Shown here piece by piece: positions 1-9,925 of a stretch of 64,000 nt of DNA. Every line of letters starts with the position of its first letter. The first letter of the stretch is position 1. The stretch spans positions 27,265,897 to 27,329,896 of the forward strand of contig CM036758.1 of NCBI GenBank assembly GCA_020796225.1, given 5' to 3'. The stretch comes from Arion vulgaris. Taxonomy: Eukaryota; Mollusca; Gastropoda; Stylommatophora; Arionidae. A model generated the notes under the pieces. It saw nothing but the letters and a program-made list of their open reading frames with translations. It was not told the origin of the DNA and did not search any database. The position numbers were made by a program, and so were the translations under genes.

Positions 1-550
1 CGTTGGACATTATCATACCTATTGTATTACAAATCTAGAATACCGTACGTATTGTGACACACCTATGCCCTGAAATACACAATCGTTAAATTGTAAGTGA
101 ACACACCGGAAGGATCAATGTACATTATTTCAAAGTGCGACACAGCGTTGCAAATCTGTAAATCCACGTGAAATTCGTTCAAGATGTGCAATTGTAATAT
201 CTCATAAATATGAAGGAGTAATACTTCTCATTACATAGTTGACCTAGGATATGGTCACTTTTATATACTTTAAATAAAGACAATTCTAAACCATACGTTT
301 GTTATTGAGTAACAAAATATCTACCTCGGGACATTACGATTATTAGATCATATGCAAAGTTACAACAATTACGGTCACGCGGTTGAAGAGATATTCATTT
401 TAACCAGCGAAAAAACATTGTGAAACGTACTTTGGTACAGCAGACTAATGGGTGTGCAGCATTGACATTTAGTAAAGCGGTGACAAAAACATACGCACTT
501 TTGAATTAAGTGTTACAGAAAGTGTTTTCTCCGTCAAAGAAAACTGGCTG
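1..550. other. AT-rich sequence, nothing recognised
   Basis: I see no open reading frame with family resemblance, no tandem repeat and no tRNA-like promoter boxes here. It probably belongs to the large intron or to old, unrecognisable repeats. Confidence 0.5.
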
Positions 551-803
551 ATGCTACAAATAAAAATGCGAAAAGTGAAGTATTTTGAACATATAAAAAG
601 ACATGAACGGTCGGAGAAGACTATTAAGGAAGGACACATCTCGGCAAAGAGAAGAGGAAGACCAAGGAGAAGATGGATTCAGGATGTAACTGATGGTTTG
701 AGCATGATGGCTGAAGAGTCGGGACATCTGGCCCATGAGAGAGAATTCCGAAGGACTGTAAGGGTGGCAAAGTTCTGCTCAGGACAAGCTATTTGATGAA
801 AAT
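551..803 (+). pseudogene. LINE ORF2 C-terminal fragment (family R)
   Basis: This is the C-terminal end of a non-LTR retrotransposon polyprotein. The reading shows a KYFEHIKRHE segment, then an arginine-rich GRPRRRWIQDVTDGL block, then HEREFRRTVRVAKFCSGQA before the stop. These are hallmarks of the tail that follows the reverse transcriptase in many invertebrate LINEs. No endonuclease or reverse transcriptase lies upstream, so it is a 5'-truncated relic. Closely related tails occur at 11645, 21400 (minus), 23875 (minus) and 38890, so this family has inserted repeatedly in the region. It is not a host gene. Confidence 0.7.
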
Positions 804-833
804 GATGACAGCAGACTAGGACACCATATATAG

Positions 834-1510
834 TTCTATACTACATTGGTACACCTGATTGGGGTACCATCTATACTACATTGGTACACCTGATTGGGGT
901 ACCATCTATACTACATTGGTACACCTGATTGGGGTACCATCTATACTACATTGGTACACCTGATTGGGGTACCATCTATACTACATTGGTACACCTGATT
1001 GGGGTACCATCTATACTACATTGGTACACCTGATTGGGATACCATCTATACTACATTGGTACACCTGATTGGGGTACCATCTATACTACATTGGTACACC
1101 TGATTGGGGTACCATCTATACTACATTGGTACACCTGATTGGGATACCATCTATACTACATTGGTACAACTGATTGGGATACCATCTATACTACATTGGT
1201 ACACCTGATTGGGATACCATCTATACTACATTGGTACACCTGATTGGGGTACCATCTATACTACATTGGTACACCTGATTGGGATACCATCTATACTACA
1301 TTGGTACACCTGATTGGGATACCATCTATACTACATTGGTACACCTGATTGGGATACCATCTATACTACATTGGTACACCTGATTGGGGTACCATCTATA
1401 CTACATTGGTACACCTGATTGGGGTACCATCTATACTACATTTGTACACCTGATTGGGATACCATCTATACTACATTGGTACACCTGATTGGGGTACCAT
1501 CTATACTACA
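834..1510. repeat. 35-bp minisatellite, about 19 copies
   Basis: The unit reads CTATACTACATTGGTACACC followed by TGATTGGGRTACCAT. Copies differ mainly at one position (GGGGTACC or GGGATACC), and the two forms are interspersed. Each unit contains a short inverted repeat, GGTAC/GTACC. Two degenerate copies continue to 1753 on both sides of the LINE tail at 1567. Confidence 0.95.
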
Positions 1511-1566
1511 GATACCAGACTGGTACAACCGACTATAATACCATTTATATTAAATATAGAAGACTG

Positions 1567-1696
1567 AGAGAGGCAAGAAATATCGGTCTCAATTCTATGG
1601 AAGCGATTGAGCGGTTGCCAGGATAAAGCGGTGTGGAGAAATTACTTGCAGATCCTATGTAAAGTATAACGGTACGAGAGGAATTAGTATATTATT
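1567..1696 (+). mobile_element. 130-bp 5'-truncated LINE tail with perfect 11-bp target duplication
   Basis: The insert begins AGAGAGGCAAGAAATATC, matches the tail of the LINE fragment ending near 15055, and finishes in an AT-rich stretch. It is flanked by the exact direct repeat ATAGAAGACTG at 1556-1566 and 1697-1707. It therefore marks a single retrotransposition event that copied only the last part of the RNA. It landed inside degenerate units of the 35-bp minisatellite. Confidence 0.85.
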
Positions 1697-1761
1697 ATAG
1701 AAGACTGGTACAACGTACTAGGCTACCATCTATACAGCATATTCAAGGATGGTACAGTACA

Positions 1762-2017
1762 CTGGTGAGCGTATGTAACTCAAGCGGTAGTGAACTCAAT
1801 AACACAAACCCAAGCATACCTGGTTCAAACCCCACGGTGGGCAAGTTTGGAAGCAAATTCGTTTCCGTGGGATTTTTACAAAAGGTAAAAATAGACCTCA
1901 CCGTTTAGAAAGCAATAACAAACTACTGAACGTATAAGTGGTGCCTAGAAAAATCAACGACTCCTTTACTGTGGTTGATGGCTACGTCCTTTACGATATG
2001 CCAGGATTTTCATTTTG
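1762..2017 (+). mobile_element. tRNA-derived SINE, family A
   Basis: The head carries RNA polymerase III box A (variant TAACTCAAGCGG) and box B (GGTTCAAACCC). The body contains CCGTGGGATTTTTAC and CTACTGAACGTATAAGTGG and ends near ATGCCAGGATTTTC. The flanks share ACAGTACA at 1754-1761 and 2018-2025, a short target duplication. Other copies lie at 22753-23005, 62969-63218 and 61255-61352 (a minus-strand fragment). Confidence 0.85.
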
Positions 2018-2025
2018 ACAGTACA

Positions 2026-2380
2026 GTGAAGACATCATCTACAGTACGTACACAATGTTACACATCTGTGTAGTTGTGGTATCAGCCTCCATGACAGACG
2101 AACACCTGTTGCAGACCTACCCAGCATGTGATAGAGACAAGTATAGAATAGAACATTGATCATTATCCCCTGTTTCACTAAGGCAAAAACTATACGACAT
2201 TCTACGGTAGTCTAGAGCTGACAGCTATTATTACCAGATTCGTGAATGTGATATCATCTTTCGATGAGTATGACCGTAACACTGACAAAAACAACTTCTA
2301 AATATATTTTACAATGCTGATCAGTGTACACAGAGAAGAGAAGACTGATAATGATGTAACCAGTGTCATATACATTCTTT
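2026..2380. other. No recognised feature
   Basis: The stretch between the SINE and the 76-bp array has no repeat or reading frame that I can recognise. Confidence 0.5.
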
Positions 2381-2917
2381 GAGCATTTGTCTAACTTGCA
2401 TGTTGATAACTGCTTTTCTCTGATATATTATTGAAGTTGGCGTCTAGTCTACGATTGAGCAAATGTCTAACTTGCATGTTGATAACTGCTTTTCTCTGAT
2501 ATATTATTGAAGTTGGCGTCTAGTCTACGATTGAGCAAATGTCTAACTTGCATGTTGATAACTGCTTTTCTCTGATATATTATTGAAGTTGGCGTCTAGT
2601 CTACGATTGAGCAAATGTCTAACTTGCATGTTGATAACTGCTTTTCTCTGATATATTATTGAAGTTGGCGTCTAGTCTACGATTGAGCAAATGTCTAACT
2701 TGCATGTTGATAACTGCTTTTCTCTGATATATTATTGAAGTTGGCGTCTAGTCTACGATTGAGCAAATGTCTAACTTGCATGTTGATAACGTCTTTCTCG
2801 ATATATTATTGAAGTTGGCGTCTAGTCTACGATTGAGCAAATGTCTAACTTGCATGTTGATAACTGCTTTTCTCTGATATATTATTGAAGTTGGCGTCTA
2901 GTCTACGATTGAGCAAA
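2381..2917. repeat. 76-bp tandem repeat, about 7 copies
   Basis: The unit begins GAGCAAATGTCTAACTTGCA and ends GGCGTCTAGTCTACGATT. Copies are almost identical except one near 2790, which reads GTCTTTCTCG where the others read TGCTTTTCTCTG. Such uniformity points to recent expansion or active homogenisation. Confidence 0.95.
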
Positions 2918-2929
2918 GAAGAAAGGGGT

Positions 2930-3210
2930 CGCTGATAATGAAGTTGATAACACGATGCACTAATGACCACGGGCCGTAGAAATTCCGGGATTCGAGGCCA
3001 GTTTGGACCAACAATTCTCGGTGTGTACATAGTACGCGGTTAGTCTACAGGAACCCTGTATCCTTTACTTGAAGATCTAAATTACAAGTACCTCTAAAAT
3101 CGAAGTAAGGCTCGCCTGAATGACGAGATACATTGGTGAAAAGGAAAGTAAACATTCACGCAGAAATCAGTTAGATGTGTCATATTAGGTGCCATGACGT
3201 CTGAATTCAT
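2930..3210 (+). repeat. Interspersed repeat family F, copy 1
   Basis: This stretch aligns by eye with 49815-50095. Shared blocks are CCGTAGAAATTCCGGGATTC, CCTGTATCCTTTACTTG, TTACAAGTACCTCT and CGCAGAAATCAGTTAGA. The GGATTCGAGGCC segment resembles a pol III box B, so the family may be a tRNA-derived SINE, but I see no convincing box A. Confidence 0.65.
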
Positions 3211-3337
3211 AGCGAGCAAAAAAAAAACCCAAATTTTAAAAAGGGCGGATCTTTTAATGCGAACAGGGAAGAGGTTGGTACTGTTGACTCCCCAGTTTAC
3301 CCACCTGGTACTCAACATTCTGAATGTTAGACAAATG

Positions 3338-3552
3338 GAATTCCTCTCCGAAGCTACTGTGTAATTTCACTGACGCTGGCATGTTCAAATCGAATTCCTC
3401 TCCGAAGCTACTGTGTAATTTCACTGACGTTGGCATGTTCAAATCGAATTCCTCTCCGAAGCTACTGTGTAATTTCACTGACGCTGGCATGTTCAAATCG
3501 AATTCCTCTCCGAAGCTACTGTGTAATTTCACTGAAGCTGGCATGTTCAAAA
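3338..3552. repeat. 54-bp tandem repeat, 4 copies
   Basis: The unit begins GAATTCCTCTCCGAAGCTAC and ends GGCATGTTCAAATC. Because 54 is a multiple of three, the array stays open in frames on both strands and produces repetitive pseudo-proteins. There is no sign of a gene. Confidence 0.95.
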
Positions 3553-3824
3553 GTTCAAATGGAACGAGCAACTATATAGACGACATGCGATGTTGATTAT
3601 AACCAATTTTATAATGTTATTAACGTATCCAAACGGGTTACCTAAGATATTATGAGACATTTTGAAGTCTATTTAATAACGTCTTTTTCTTATATCCAAT
3701 AATCTTTCATTTTGATAATTAAAAAAAAATTACAGACTTTTCAAAATAAATGCAACAAAGAATTATATAAATATTTTGACATAACATTGCAGAAATGGGG
3801 AATTACGGAAGAAAGTGAATTGCA

Positions 3825-4110
3825 TATCACTGGCATCGTGGTGATCCAAAGGCAGAAGGTGGGGATGGTTTAGACATATGTATAGAATGTCACTTTGACA
3901 AAGACAGCTCTTGGATGGCAAGCAGGTGGACGGAGGAAACGGTGAAGGCCACACAAAAAACCATCCGTATGGACAGCGGAAGAGACATGAAAGAGTGTAG
4001 ACTGATAAAGAGTCGTGATTGAATAGTTGGTTAGTGTAACGAGGACGCAATTTACACACGTTCTTGGTGCAAACCACACATTTCCAAAGTGTAGTTAACT
4101 TGATGACAAG
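3825..4110 (+). pseudogene. Possible decayed LINE C-terminal tail
   Basis: One frame reads WFRHMYRMS followed by RQLLDGKQVDGG and a QRKRHERV block. This resembles the WFGHVLRM...GRP...KD tail found after the reverse transcriptase in several LINE clades. Stops interrupt it and no upstream domain is present. It could also be chance similarity, so confidence is low. Confidence 0.35.
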
Positions 4111-4142
4111 AACGAACGCAAACAAACGTCACATGATAACTT

Positions 4143-4289
4143 TTTTACAAATTGTATTGTGAACAAAACACGTAATCACAAAGTACTGTAGTTTTACAAA
4201 TTGTATTGTGAACAAAACACGTAATCACAAAGTACTGTAGTTTTACAAATTGTATTGTGAACAAAACACGTAATCACAAAGTACTGTAG
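4143..4289. repeat. 49-bp tandem repeat, 3 copies, at the Penelope-like element edge
   Basis: The unit begins TTTTACAAATTGTATTGTGA and ends AATCACAAAGTACTGTAG. The same end sequence, in reverse complement, closes the opposite arm near 5770-5800. The array is therefore an amplified terminus of the Penelope-like element. Confidence 0.9.
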
Positions 4290-4599
4290 TTTTACAAATT
4301 ACAAAACAATGACAAAATACAGCAACGTTTCGACCAACAAGGCCTTTATCAAGCAAACGAACAACAGGAGTGATAAATTAAAAACAAAAACAAATGGACG
4401 ACCAAAAACTAACGTTTCTAATGAAAATAAAAACGAAAATCTGGGAATAAAACGAATAACGAAATAAATGTAACACAAAAAACACACATAAAAACTAGAA
4501 ATAGAACGGAAGAGAAACAATGAAAAATCTAGTAAATATATAAATTGAATACATGCAACATATACCCATATAGATTACAAGGCATGGGAAGAGAAAGTA

Positions 4600-4804
4600 C
4601 TAAGAAGCATAGGAATGTAATACGTTGAGCCCATGTGGTCGCAAGGTACCATACAAAGAAATCAACCGATTCTCCAGAGCAAATCGACTGCGATCATCCG
4701 AGGAACACGATCGGATGGCTGTGACCTGGACATCGTGAGCTCCTAAATGGCCAGTATCATTGAAATGGGTGGCTACAGGGTCACAGAGCATTGGCGTATG
4801 TCGC
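4600..4804 (-). pseudogene. GIY-YIG C-terminal half (Penelope-like), inverted arm
   Basis: This is the reverse-oriented copy of 5252-5457. It encodes the distal half of the nuclease domain (VATHFNDTGHLGAHD, then ALENRLISLYGTLRPHGLN). It lacks the GIY-YIG motifs themselves. It differs from the other arm by very few residues, for example His instead of Arg in LRPxGLN, so the inversion is recent or the arms have been converted. Confidence 0.8.
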
Positions 4805-5460
4805 CCTCACCAGCCAACATAGGACCACTAACTCTGAGAGAGTAAAACTTATCTTAACTTTCCACCCCCATAGTTCACTGGTGAAAAATGTTTTATTCCA
4901 TCATCTGTCTATCCTTAAGTCAGATCCTGAGACCCGTTCTGTCTTCCCCAACTATCCTTTGGTGGCTTACAGACGGGACAGAAGTCTTAAGGATATGTTG
5001 GTACACAGTCGCCTTAAGTCCAATATCCAGACTCATTTTGGCACTGTTCAGTGTGGCCGTCGGCGTTGCAACACGTGTGCTTATGTGATACAGACGCGTA
5101 CTGTATCTTTCCTTTAGCCACGTTTCTTATTGACGATGGTTTCACCTGCGAGTCCCGTAATCTTATCTATGCCATTATCTGTAAGCGGTGTAACAAGGCT
5201 TATATCGGTGAGACAAGCAAGAGGCTCAGTGACCGATTCGCCTAACACTTGCGCGACATACGCCAATGCTCTGTGACCCTGTAGCCACCCATTTCAATGA
5301 TACTGGCCATTTAGGAGCTCACGATGTCCAGGTCACAGCCATCCGATCGTGTTCCTCGGATGATCGCAGTCGATTTGCTCTGGAGAATCGGTTGATTTCT
5401 TTGTATGGTACCTTGCGACCACGTGGGCTCAACGTATTACATTCCTATGCTTCTTAGTAC
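4792..5460 (+). pseudogene. Penelope-like thumb/linker and GIY-YIG endonuclease fragment
   Basis: The first segment (4791-5117) reads RVKLILTFHPHSS, VFPNYPLVAYRRDRSLKDML and CGRRRCNTCAYV. That is the typical Penelope thumb/linker with its conserved cysteine cluster. After a frameshift near 5100 comes FTCESRNLIYAIICKRC and NKAYIGETSKRLSDRF, the GIY-YIG core in its usual Penelope form (IY..xC..C...YIGET). The frame is then broken by an in-frame stop near 5242 and resumes as VATHFNDTGHLG to 5457. The intact protein would nick target DNA during retrotransposition. This copy is disabled by a frameshift, a stop and the missing reverse transcriptase. Confidence 0.85.
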
Positions 5461-5800
5461 TTTCTCTTCCCATGCCTTGTAATCTATGGGTATATGTTGC
5501 ATGTATTCAATTTATATATTTACTAGATTTTTCATTGTTTCTCTTCCGTTCTATTTCTAGTTTTTATGTGTGTTTTTGTGTTACATTTATTTCGTTATTC
5601 GTTTTATTCCCAGATTTTCGATTTTATTTCCAGATTTTCATTAGAAACGTTTGTTTTTGGTCGTCCATTTGTTTTTTTAAAATTTGTCACTCCTGTTGTT
5701 CGTTTGCTTGATAAAGACCTTGTTGGTCGAAACGTTGCTGTATTTTGTCATTGTTTTTGTAATTTGTAAAACTACAGTACTTTGTGATTACGTGTTTCGC

Positions 5801-6120
5801 CAATCAAATAGTTTTACTGCAGTCTCATCTGTTTTATGAATATTGTGAACAACCATGACTGGAATATATATAAACAAAAAAGAAATACAACTCCCCACCC
5901 TCCCACCGGAAAAAATACTTGCTAGATTATCACAGAAAGAGAAACACAAAACGTGTACGACCCAAGATCTTCTTAGAGATTCTGGTTACCAACGTGACCC
6001 TCTCTTTATGAAGTCTGTCAACCTCGTATGTAAACCATGCTAAATTTCATGTTATTCTAATAGGCGTTGTGTGAGTAATATAACTATGCAAGCCATCATA
6101 AAATTCCATTTAAAAAATCA
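5801..6120. other. Unassigned; short open frame 5855-6043 not recognised
   Basis: A 62-codon plus-strand frame (beginning MTGIYINKKEIQLPTLPPEK) starts about 55 bp after the Penelope-like element. I recognise no domain. It could be a further remnant of the element or chance. Confidence 0.3.
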
Positions 6121-6292
6121 TGTATTGTGGAGGTAGTATATCCAGGTTATGTTAAACTTCAGTGAGTTATGTCAGGTATTGTGTGGGCAGTACATTTAAG
6201 CCGTGTTAAACTTCAGTGAGTTATGTCAGGTATTGTGTGGGCAGTATATTCAGGTTATGTTAAACTTCAGTGAGTTATGCCAGGTATTGTAT
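6121..6292. repeat. 54-bp degenerate tandem repeat, about 3 copies
   Basis: The repeated blocks are GTTAAACTTCAGTGAGTTAT and GTCAGGTATTGTGTGGGCAG. The last copy has diverged. Confidence 0.85.
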
Positions 6293-6494
6293 TAGTAACA
6301 TACATATACAGACCCTGTTACGCTTCAGAAGTTGTATGTGTAGAATATTCAAGTAACATAATACATATGTAACAACATCCAAATACAACCACATATCCAC
6401 ATACAACCACACTATTGCTATGTCCCCTTAATAGTTTTATTGCTTCATTCACTTGACACATTTCATTTTGCTTTTAAACAATGTATGAACTGAC

Positions 6495-6745
6495 CTTTCT
6501 GAGTTTGCTGATAGCTCCTTGTGGACATTCTTTCTTGTAGAACTTCTTGAGACGTCTCATCTCTGGTCGAGTCATGCCAATATCCTGGAGATCTGTTTCC
6601 TTGACATACTTGATGTGTTCCACAGTTGGGACCTTCAGACGAGTCAACAGAGGTGAGTAGTACTCGCTTAGCTCCGCCTCGACCAGGAACTCCTGCAAGT
6701 CCCGCATTACTGTCGGGCTGGCTAGTGATGACTCTAGCTCGGTGC
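6495..6745 (-). CDS. TNK2: ACK/TNK2-family tyrosine kinase, SAM-domain exon
   Basis: This is an internal exon of 251 bp. Minus-strand splice signals are clear: acceptor CTCATTTCAG before 6745 and donor GTCAGT after 6495. It encodes a SAM domain with LQEFLVEAELSEYYSPLL, HIKYVKETDLQDIGM, RPEMRRLKKF and a closing ISKLRK. This pattern is typical of the N-terminal SAM domain of ACK (activated CDC42-associated) non-receptor tyrosine kinases, where the kinase domain follows directly. The frame is open from the first base; an ATG lies 13 codons in, so translation could start here or in an upstream exon. The donor is phase 0. In this family the SAM domain helps membrane targeting and activation. The kinase, SH3 and CRIB exons are not in the window; they should lie to the left. 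Codon use looks normal and there are no breaks. Confidence 0.8.
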
Positions 6746-6886
6746 CTGAAATGAGTTATAAAACTTCAATTAGTATTTTCTCGTCACTAAAGACATGACT
6801 CAGCTCACAGTAACTGACGTTTAAAACAAATGGAGTCTGGAAGAAAAAGATCGTGCTTTAAGAAGACTACAATAAGGAATGACTAG

Positions 6887-7190
6887 AAGAAATAACGATG
6901 ACAGCAATCGTGTATGTAAATGTATAAGAGAAATAACGATGACAGCAGCCGTGGATGTAAATGTATAAGAGAAATAACGATGACAGCAGCCGGGGATGTA
7001 AATGATAAGAGAAATACCATGACAGCAGCCGTGTATGTAAATGTATAAGAGAATACCGATGACAGCAAACCGGATGTAAATGTATAAGAGAAATAACGAT
7101 GACAGCAGCCGTGGATGTAAATGTATAAAGAAATAGACAATGATGATTTTCTTGTAGAAGAAATAACAATGACAGCATCGACGTGAATGA
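6887..7190. repeat. 41-bp tandem repeat, about 7 copies
   Basis: The unit begins GAAATAACGATGACAGCAGC and ends AATGTATAAGA. Copies carry small indels, and the last one is degenerate and directly abuts the Sailor-like transposon. Confidence 0.9.
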
Positions 7191-7193
7191 TTA

Positions 7194-9322
7194 TAGTCTG
7201 TCCATTAATTCGTGAGCACGTTTGAAATTGATTTTCTGAAAACTACCTGTTGGATCTCAGTGATTTTTTGAATGCAGCCTTAGAATATCCATGACGCTAA
7301 AATAAAGCTAACCAGTAGTCCAAGATGCTACGGATTTTGCACATCGGCGAATTCCTTTGATCTTTTATGACAATTGCAAAAAAGGGCTCAAATTTTAGAT
7401 TTACAGTAATCCTAGAATTTGTCCATGTCAATTCTATTCATAGGTGTATCTCCATATAACTTGATAGGTCAAGTAATTAAGTGTGTTGCCTTTATGTGCA
7501 ATCGTGAACTTGGATACAATATGCAACAGTTAGTCCTCCCTTCGGCCCCAATTAACCCAGGGTGTCTTAACTTCACCACAAATTGTATGATGGTAGACGC
7601 ATTTGGATATGGAAATGTATACGTTTATTTCTCAGTCTGTAATCAAATATGATTTGATCATCCCGAATCGGGACGATTCCATGAGGTTGATAATTGTTAC
7701 TGGCTGAACAAATTGTAATCCATCTCGGTGCCAGTACTCGTCTTCCTCTCGGAGCACATGTTCAACACACTTCTTCCATAACTGCATGTCTATCATTGAG
7801 AGGGACTCACGTGTCAGAACTTCAACATCACACATTTTAAACGCCCTGTTCTGTTCGGCAACTTGCCCTTTATTTTAGCCCAGACAAGCTCTATCGGATT
7901 GAGGTAGCATGATATGGAGGTAGTCGCAAAGAGTGTGCTATTCCAATGATTTTGTCAATATGAAACACCTTTGTCTTATTTGTCACCCTCACCAGGTGCA
8001 ACAACTCGGTTTCAAATATGTATCATCGGGACATTTTCCTTGCAGCCAAGTCCTAATTTGATCTTTTGTTTTTGATGCAGTTGGTACTTTGTCTTCCGCT
8101 GATACTGCGTTGTGATAGGATCATTATCCATTACCAAGCATGATGGTCTGTTTAAAATTTGGGAAGTAGATCTTTCTCCATCCAGTGCCTGAAAATATGT
8201 CCATTCATTTCGTGTGGTAGTCCCTACCGTCGGTACTTTTGTTTGGGAAAAATAAGTCCAGCGTCATGGACAAGACCTTCACTGCTTCCTGCATGTTTAA
8301 TAATACCCCGGCCTTTGCTGCTTGGTATTTTTCTTTTCTGTTCCCCGTCTACTGATTGCCATTCTTTAGCATTGGTGTGGGGAGCATTGACCCAGGATTC
8401 GTCCAAATATACAATATCATAGCCTTGTCTCCGCCGCTCACGGATCTGCCTCAGGTATTTACTTCGGGCAGCAATTAAATGTGGCTTTTCACAAATAATA
8501 TTCCTGCCGCCTATATTTTTTGAAGTAAGCCGGCTCTACAATTTTCATATACTTTAGAAATGTCTATGCTGCAATCTGATTGCAGTTTTAATTTCAGTTT
8601 CCTGAGAGTAACAAGTTGATTTGTCGCAAACATTTTCAAGAGCCCCCGTCTTATGACATCTATGTCAAAGTCGTCAATTATTTTTTTCCTTCTTGTTGAC
8701 ATTAGTGCACTTTGTGTCCTGTTTAATCCATCGGAAAAGGTTTTCCTATTCAGCCCAAAGCGCAGTTGGTTGTTCTCAGGGTTATGAATATCGCAATATA
8801 GAGGGCCTCTCTTAGATTCCCTACGGAAGTTTTGGGTATAAAACTGAAACCCTTTTCCTTATTATAAATGTGCACTTCAGACTCATTATGAATGTGATAT
8901 CAATGTCGTTTTGATAAGCCAACAAAAATGATACAATAGCTTCATACAAATAGCGAGATACACCTATAACTATAAAACGGTATCCCAATTATAACGTCCT
9001 ATGCTTTCCGCTTTCAAAGTCGACTGGGTTAGGTGCACGGGATTTCGTGAAATTGTTGTTTACTCACGATATTTTAATGTTACCATAATGTATTTTAAAC
9101 AACGCGTTTGTACGTGATCTGTTACTATTGTGTACAATCCGGTGAGGTTGATTTTAATATAACCTAAGAAGAAATATTTCAAACTACATCAAATTTTCTT
9201 GGAAAAATATTTCTCTAGCGTCATGGATATTCTAAGGCTGCTTGCAAAAAAACACTGAGATCCAACAGGTAGTTTTCGAGAAAATCAATTTCAAACGTGC
9301 TCACGAATTAATGGACAGACTA
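7194..9322 (-). mobile_element. Sailor-like IS630/Tc1-mariner transposon, copy 1
   Basis: The element is 2.1 kb long with terminal inverted repeats of about 106 bp (7194-7299 and 9216-9322). The repeats start TAGTCTGTCCATTAATTCG and are flanked by TA at 7192-7193 and 9323-9324, the duplication expected for this superfamily. The internal gene runs on the minus strand. A second copy in opposite orientation lies at 42775-45000. Long terminal repeats and the unusual catalytic spacing (see the other copy) fit the Sailor group. Confidence 0.85.
7636..8880 (-). pseudogene. Sailor-like transposase, copy 1 (frameshifted)
   Basis: The product would cut and paste the element by binding its terminal repeats. 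Reading from high to low coordinates, I see a helix-turn-helix region (DDFDIDVIRRGLLKMFATNQ, 8511-8702), then the first catalytic aspartate in LDESWVNAPHT (about 8400), and a C-terminal segment ending in INLMESS (7632-7835). The frame changes several times, so no complete protein is possible. Unlike copy 2, the first catalytic Asp is preserved here. Bases between 7860 and 8160 contain the remaining catalytic region in a broken frame. Confidence 0.75.
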
Positions 9323-9582
9323 TAAGATAAATGCAACAATGGGGAATAGCTAACACAGTAACAGGTAAAAATCAGTGATCATTTAAAAAAACTTAATGTG
9401 GTGAACAGACAGGACGGGAACCGGGGCCATAAGGGGAGGGAATGATAATACCGGGCGACCAACCAGATATAGTGACCATTTTCTCCCACACCACGTAGTA
9501 ATTATAAACTTGTTGCAACTGGGCGGAAGTATTTAATTTGGAGTTACCCTACAAGTAAAACTGGGTGCCTTAGGGCAGTTAA
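9323..9582. other. No recognised feature
   Basis: Between the Sailor-like element and the SINE I see no clear repeat or coding remnant. Confidence 0.4.
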
Positions 9583-9787
9583 GGCCCTAACGCCCAGCGT
9601 GTTCGTAGCGTGTTGGGCTACGGGTGTCTATCCTCTGTGTGTGCGGGTTCAATTCCGCGGGGATGGCAGAAAAGGCTTTTTGCCACAGATTCAGATTTAC
9701 GGTGTTCGTGGCACTGAACCGAAGGGTTACGGTGTCCATGGCACCGAACCGAAGAGCTGAAAAGCTCAAGGGTTTCTGGATCGGGTA
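9583..9787 (+). mobile_element. tRNA-derived SINE, family B, copy 1
   Basis: The head carries box A (TAGCGTGTTGG) and box B (GGTTCAATTCC). The body has ACGGTGTTCGTGGCAC and ACGGTGTCCATGGCACCGAA and ends CTTCTGGATCGGG-like. Imperfect flanks share GGCAGTT/GACAGTT. Four other copies occur at 24348, 28368, 35686 and 45118. Confidence 0.85.
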
Positions 9788-9799
9788 AAGGACAGTTGG

Positions 9800-9925
9800 G
9801 TGTTAGTGTGTTTAATCAGCGAGCCAGAACCATCAGTATGCATACACTTTGGGGGTAATCTGTTGGAGGAGACTAGAGCGCATGTGGTCTGCCCGAGTGT
9901 AATGACGCCAGTTTAGTAATCAATA
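9800..9925 (+). pseudogene. RNase H LINE 3'-end fragment
   Basis: It matches the last part of the element at 40418-41177: TTTAATCAGCGAGCCA, CATCAGTATGCATAC, GTCTGCCCGAGTG and CAGTTTAGTAATCAATAACC. Only the C-terminal tail beyond the RNase H domain is present. Confidence 0.75.

Larger units (their letters stand above)
4271..5800 (+). mobile_element. Penelope-like retroelement remnant arranged as an inverted repeat
   Basis: The right part (4792-5460, plus strand) carries the C-terminal end of a Penelope-like element: a thumb/linker region and then a GIY-YIG nuclease domain. Positions 5252-5795 reappear in reverse complement at 4271-4804, so the element is a hairpin with arms of about 530 bp around a core of about 450 bp. 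Inverted and partial-tandem layouts are known for Penelope-like elements. The reverse transcriptase core is absent, so this is a 5'-truncated, immobile copy. A related 3' end lies at 38180-38265. Near the end of each arm, TTGATAAAG and GGTCGAAACG resemble a decayed hammerhead ribozyme core. Confidence 0.85.

Noticed and set aside
3254..3596. Repetitive open frames on both strands
   Set aside because: Explained by the 54-bp tandem array; both strands are open only because the unit is 18 codons.
5051..5457. A host GIY-YIG nuclease gene
   Set aside because: The upstream thumb/linker motifs, inverted second copy and broken frame identify a Penelope-like element.
6867..7178. Long minus-strand frames with repeated HLHPRLLS-like peptides
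   Set aside because: They come from the 41-bp tandem repeat and show no gene signals.
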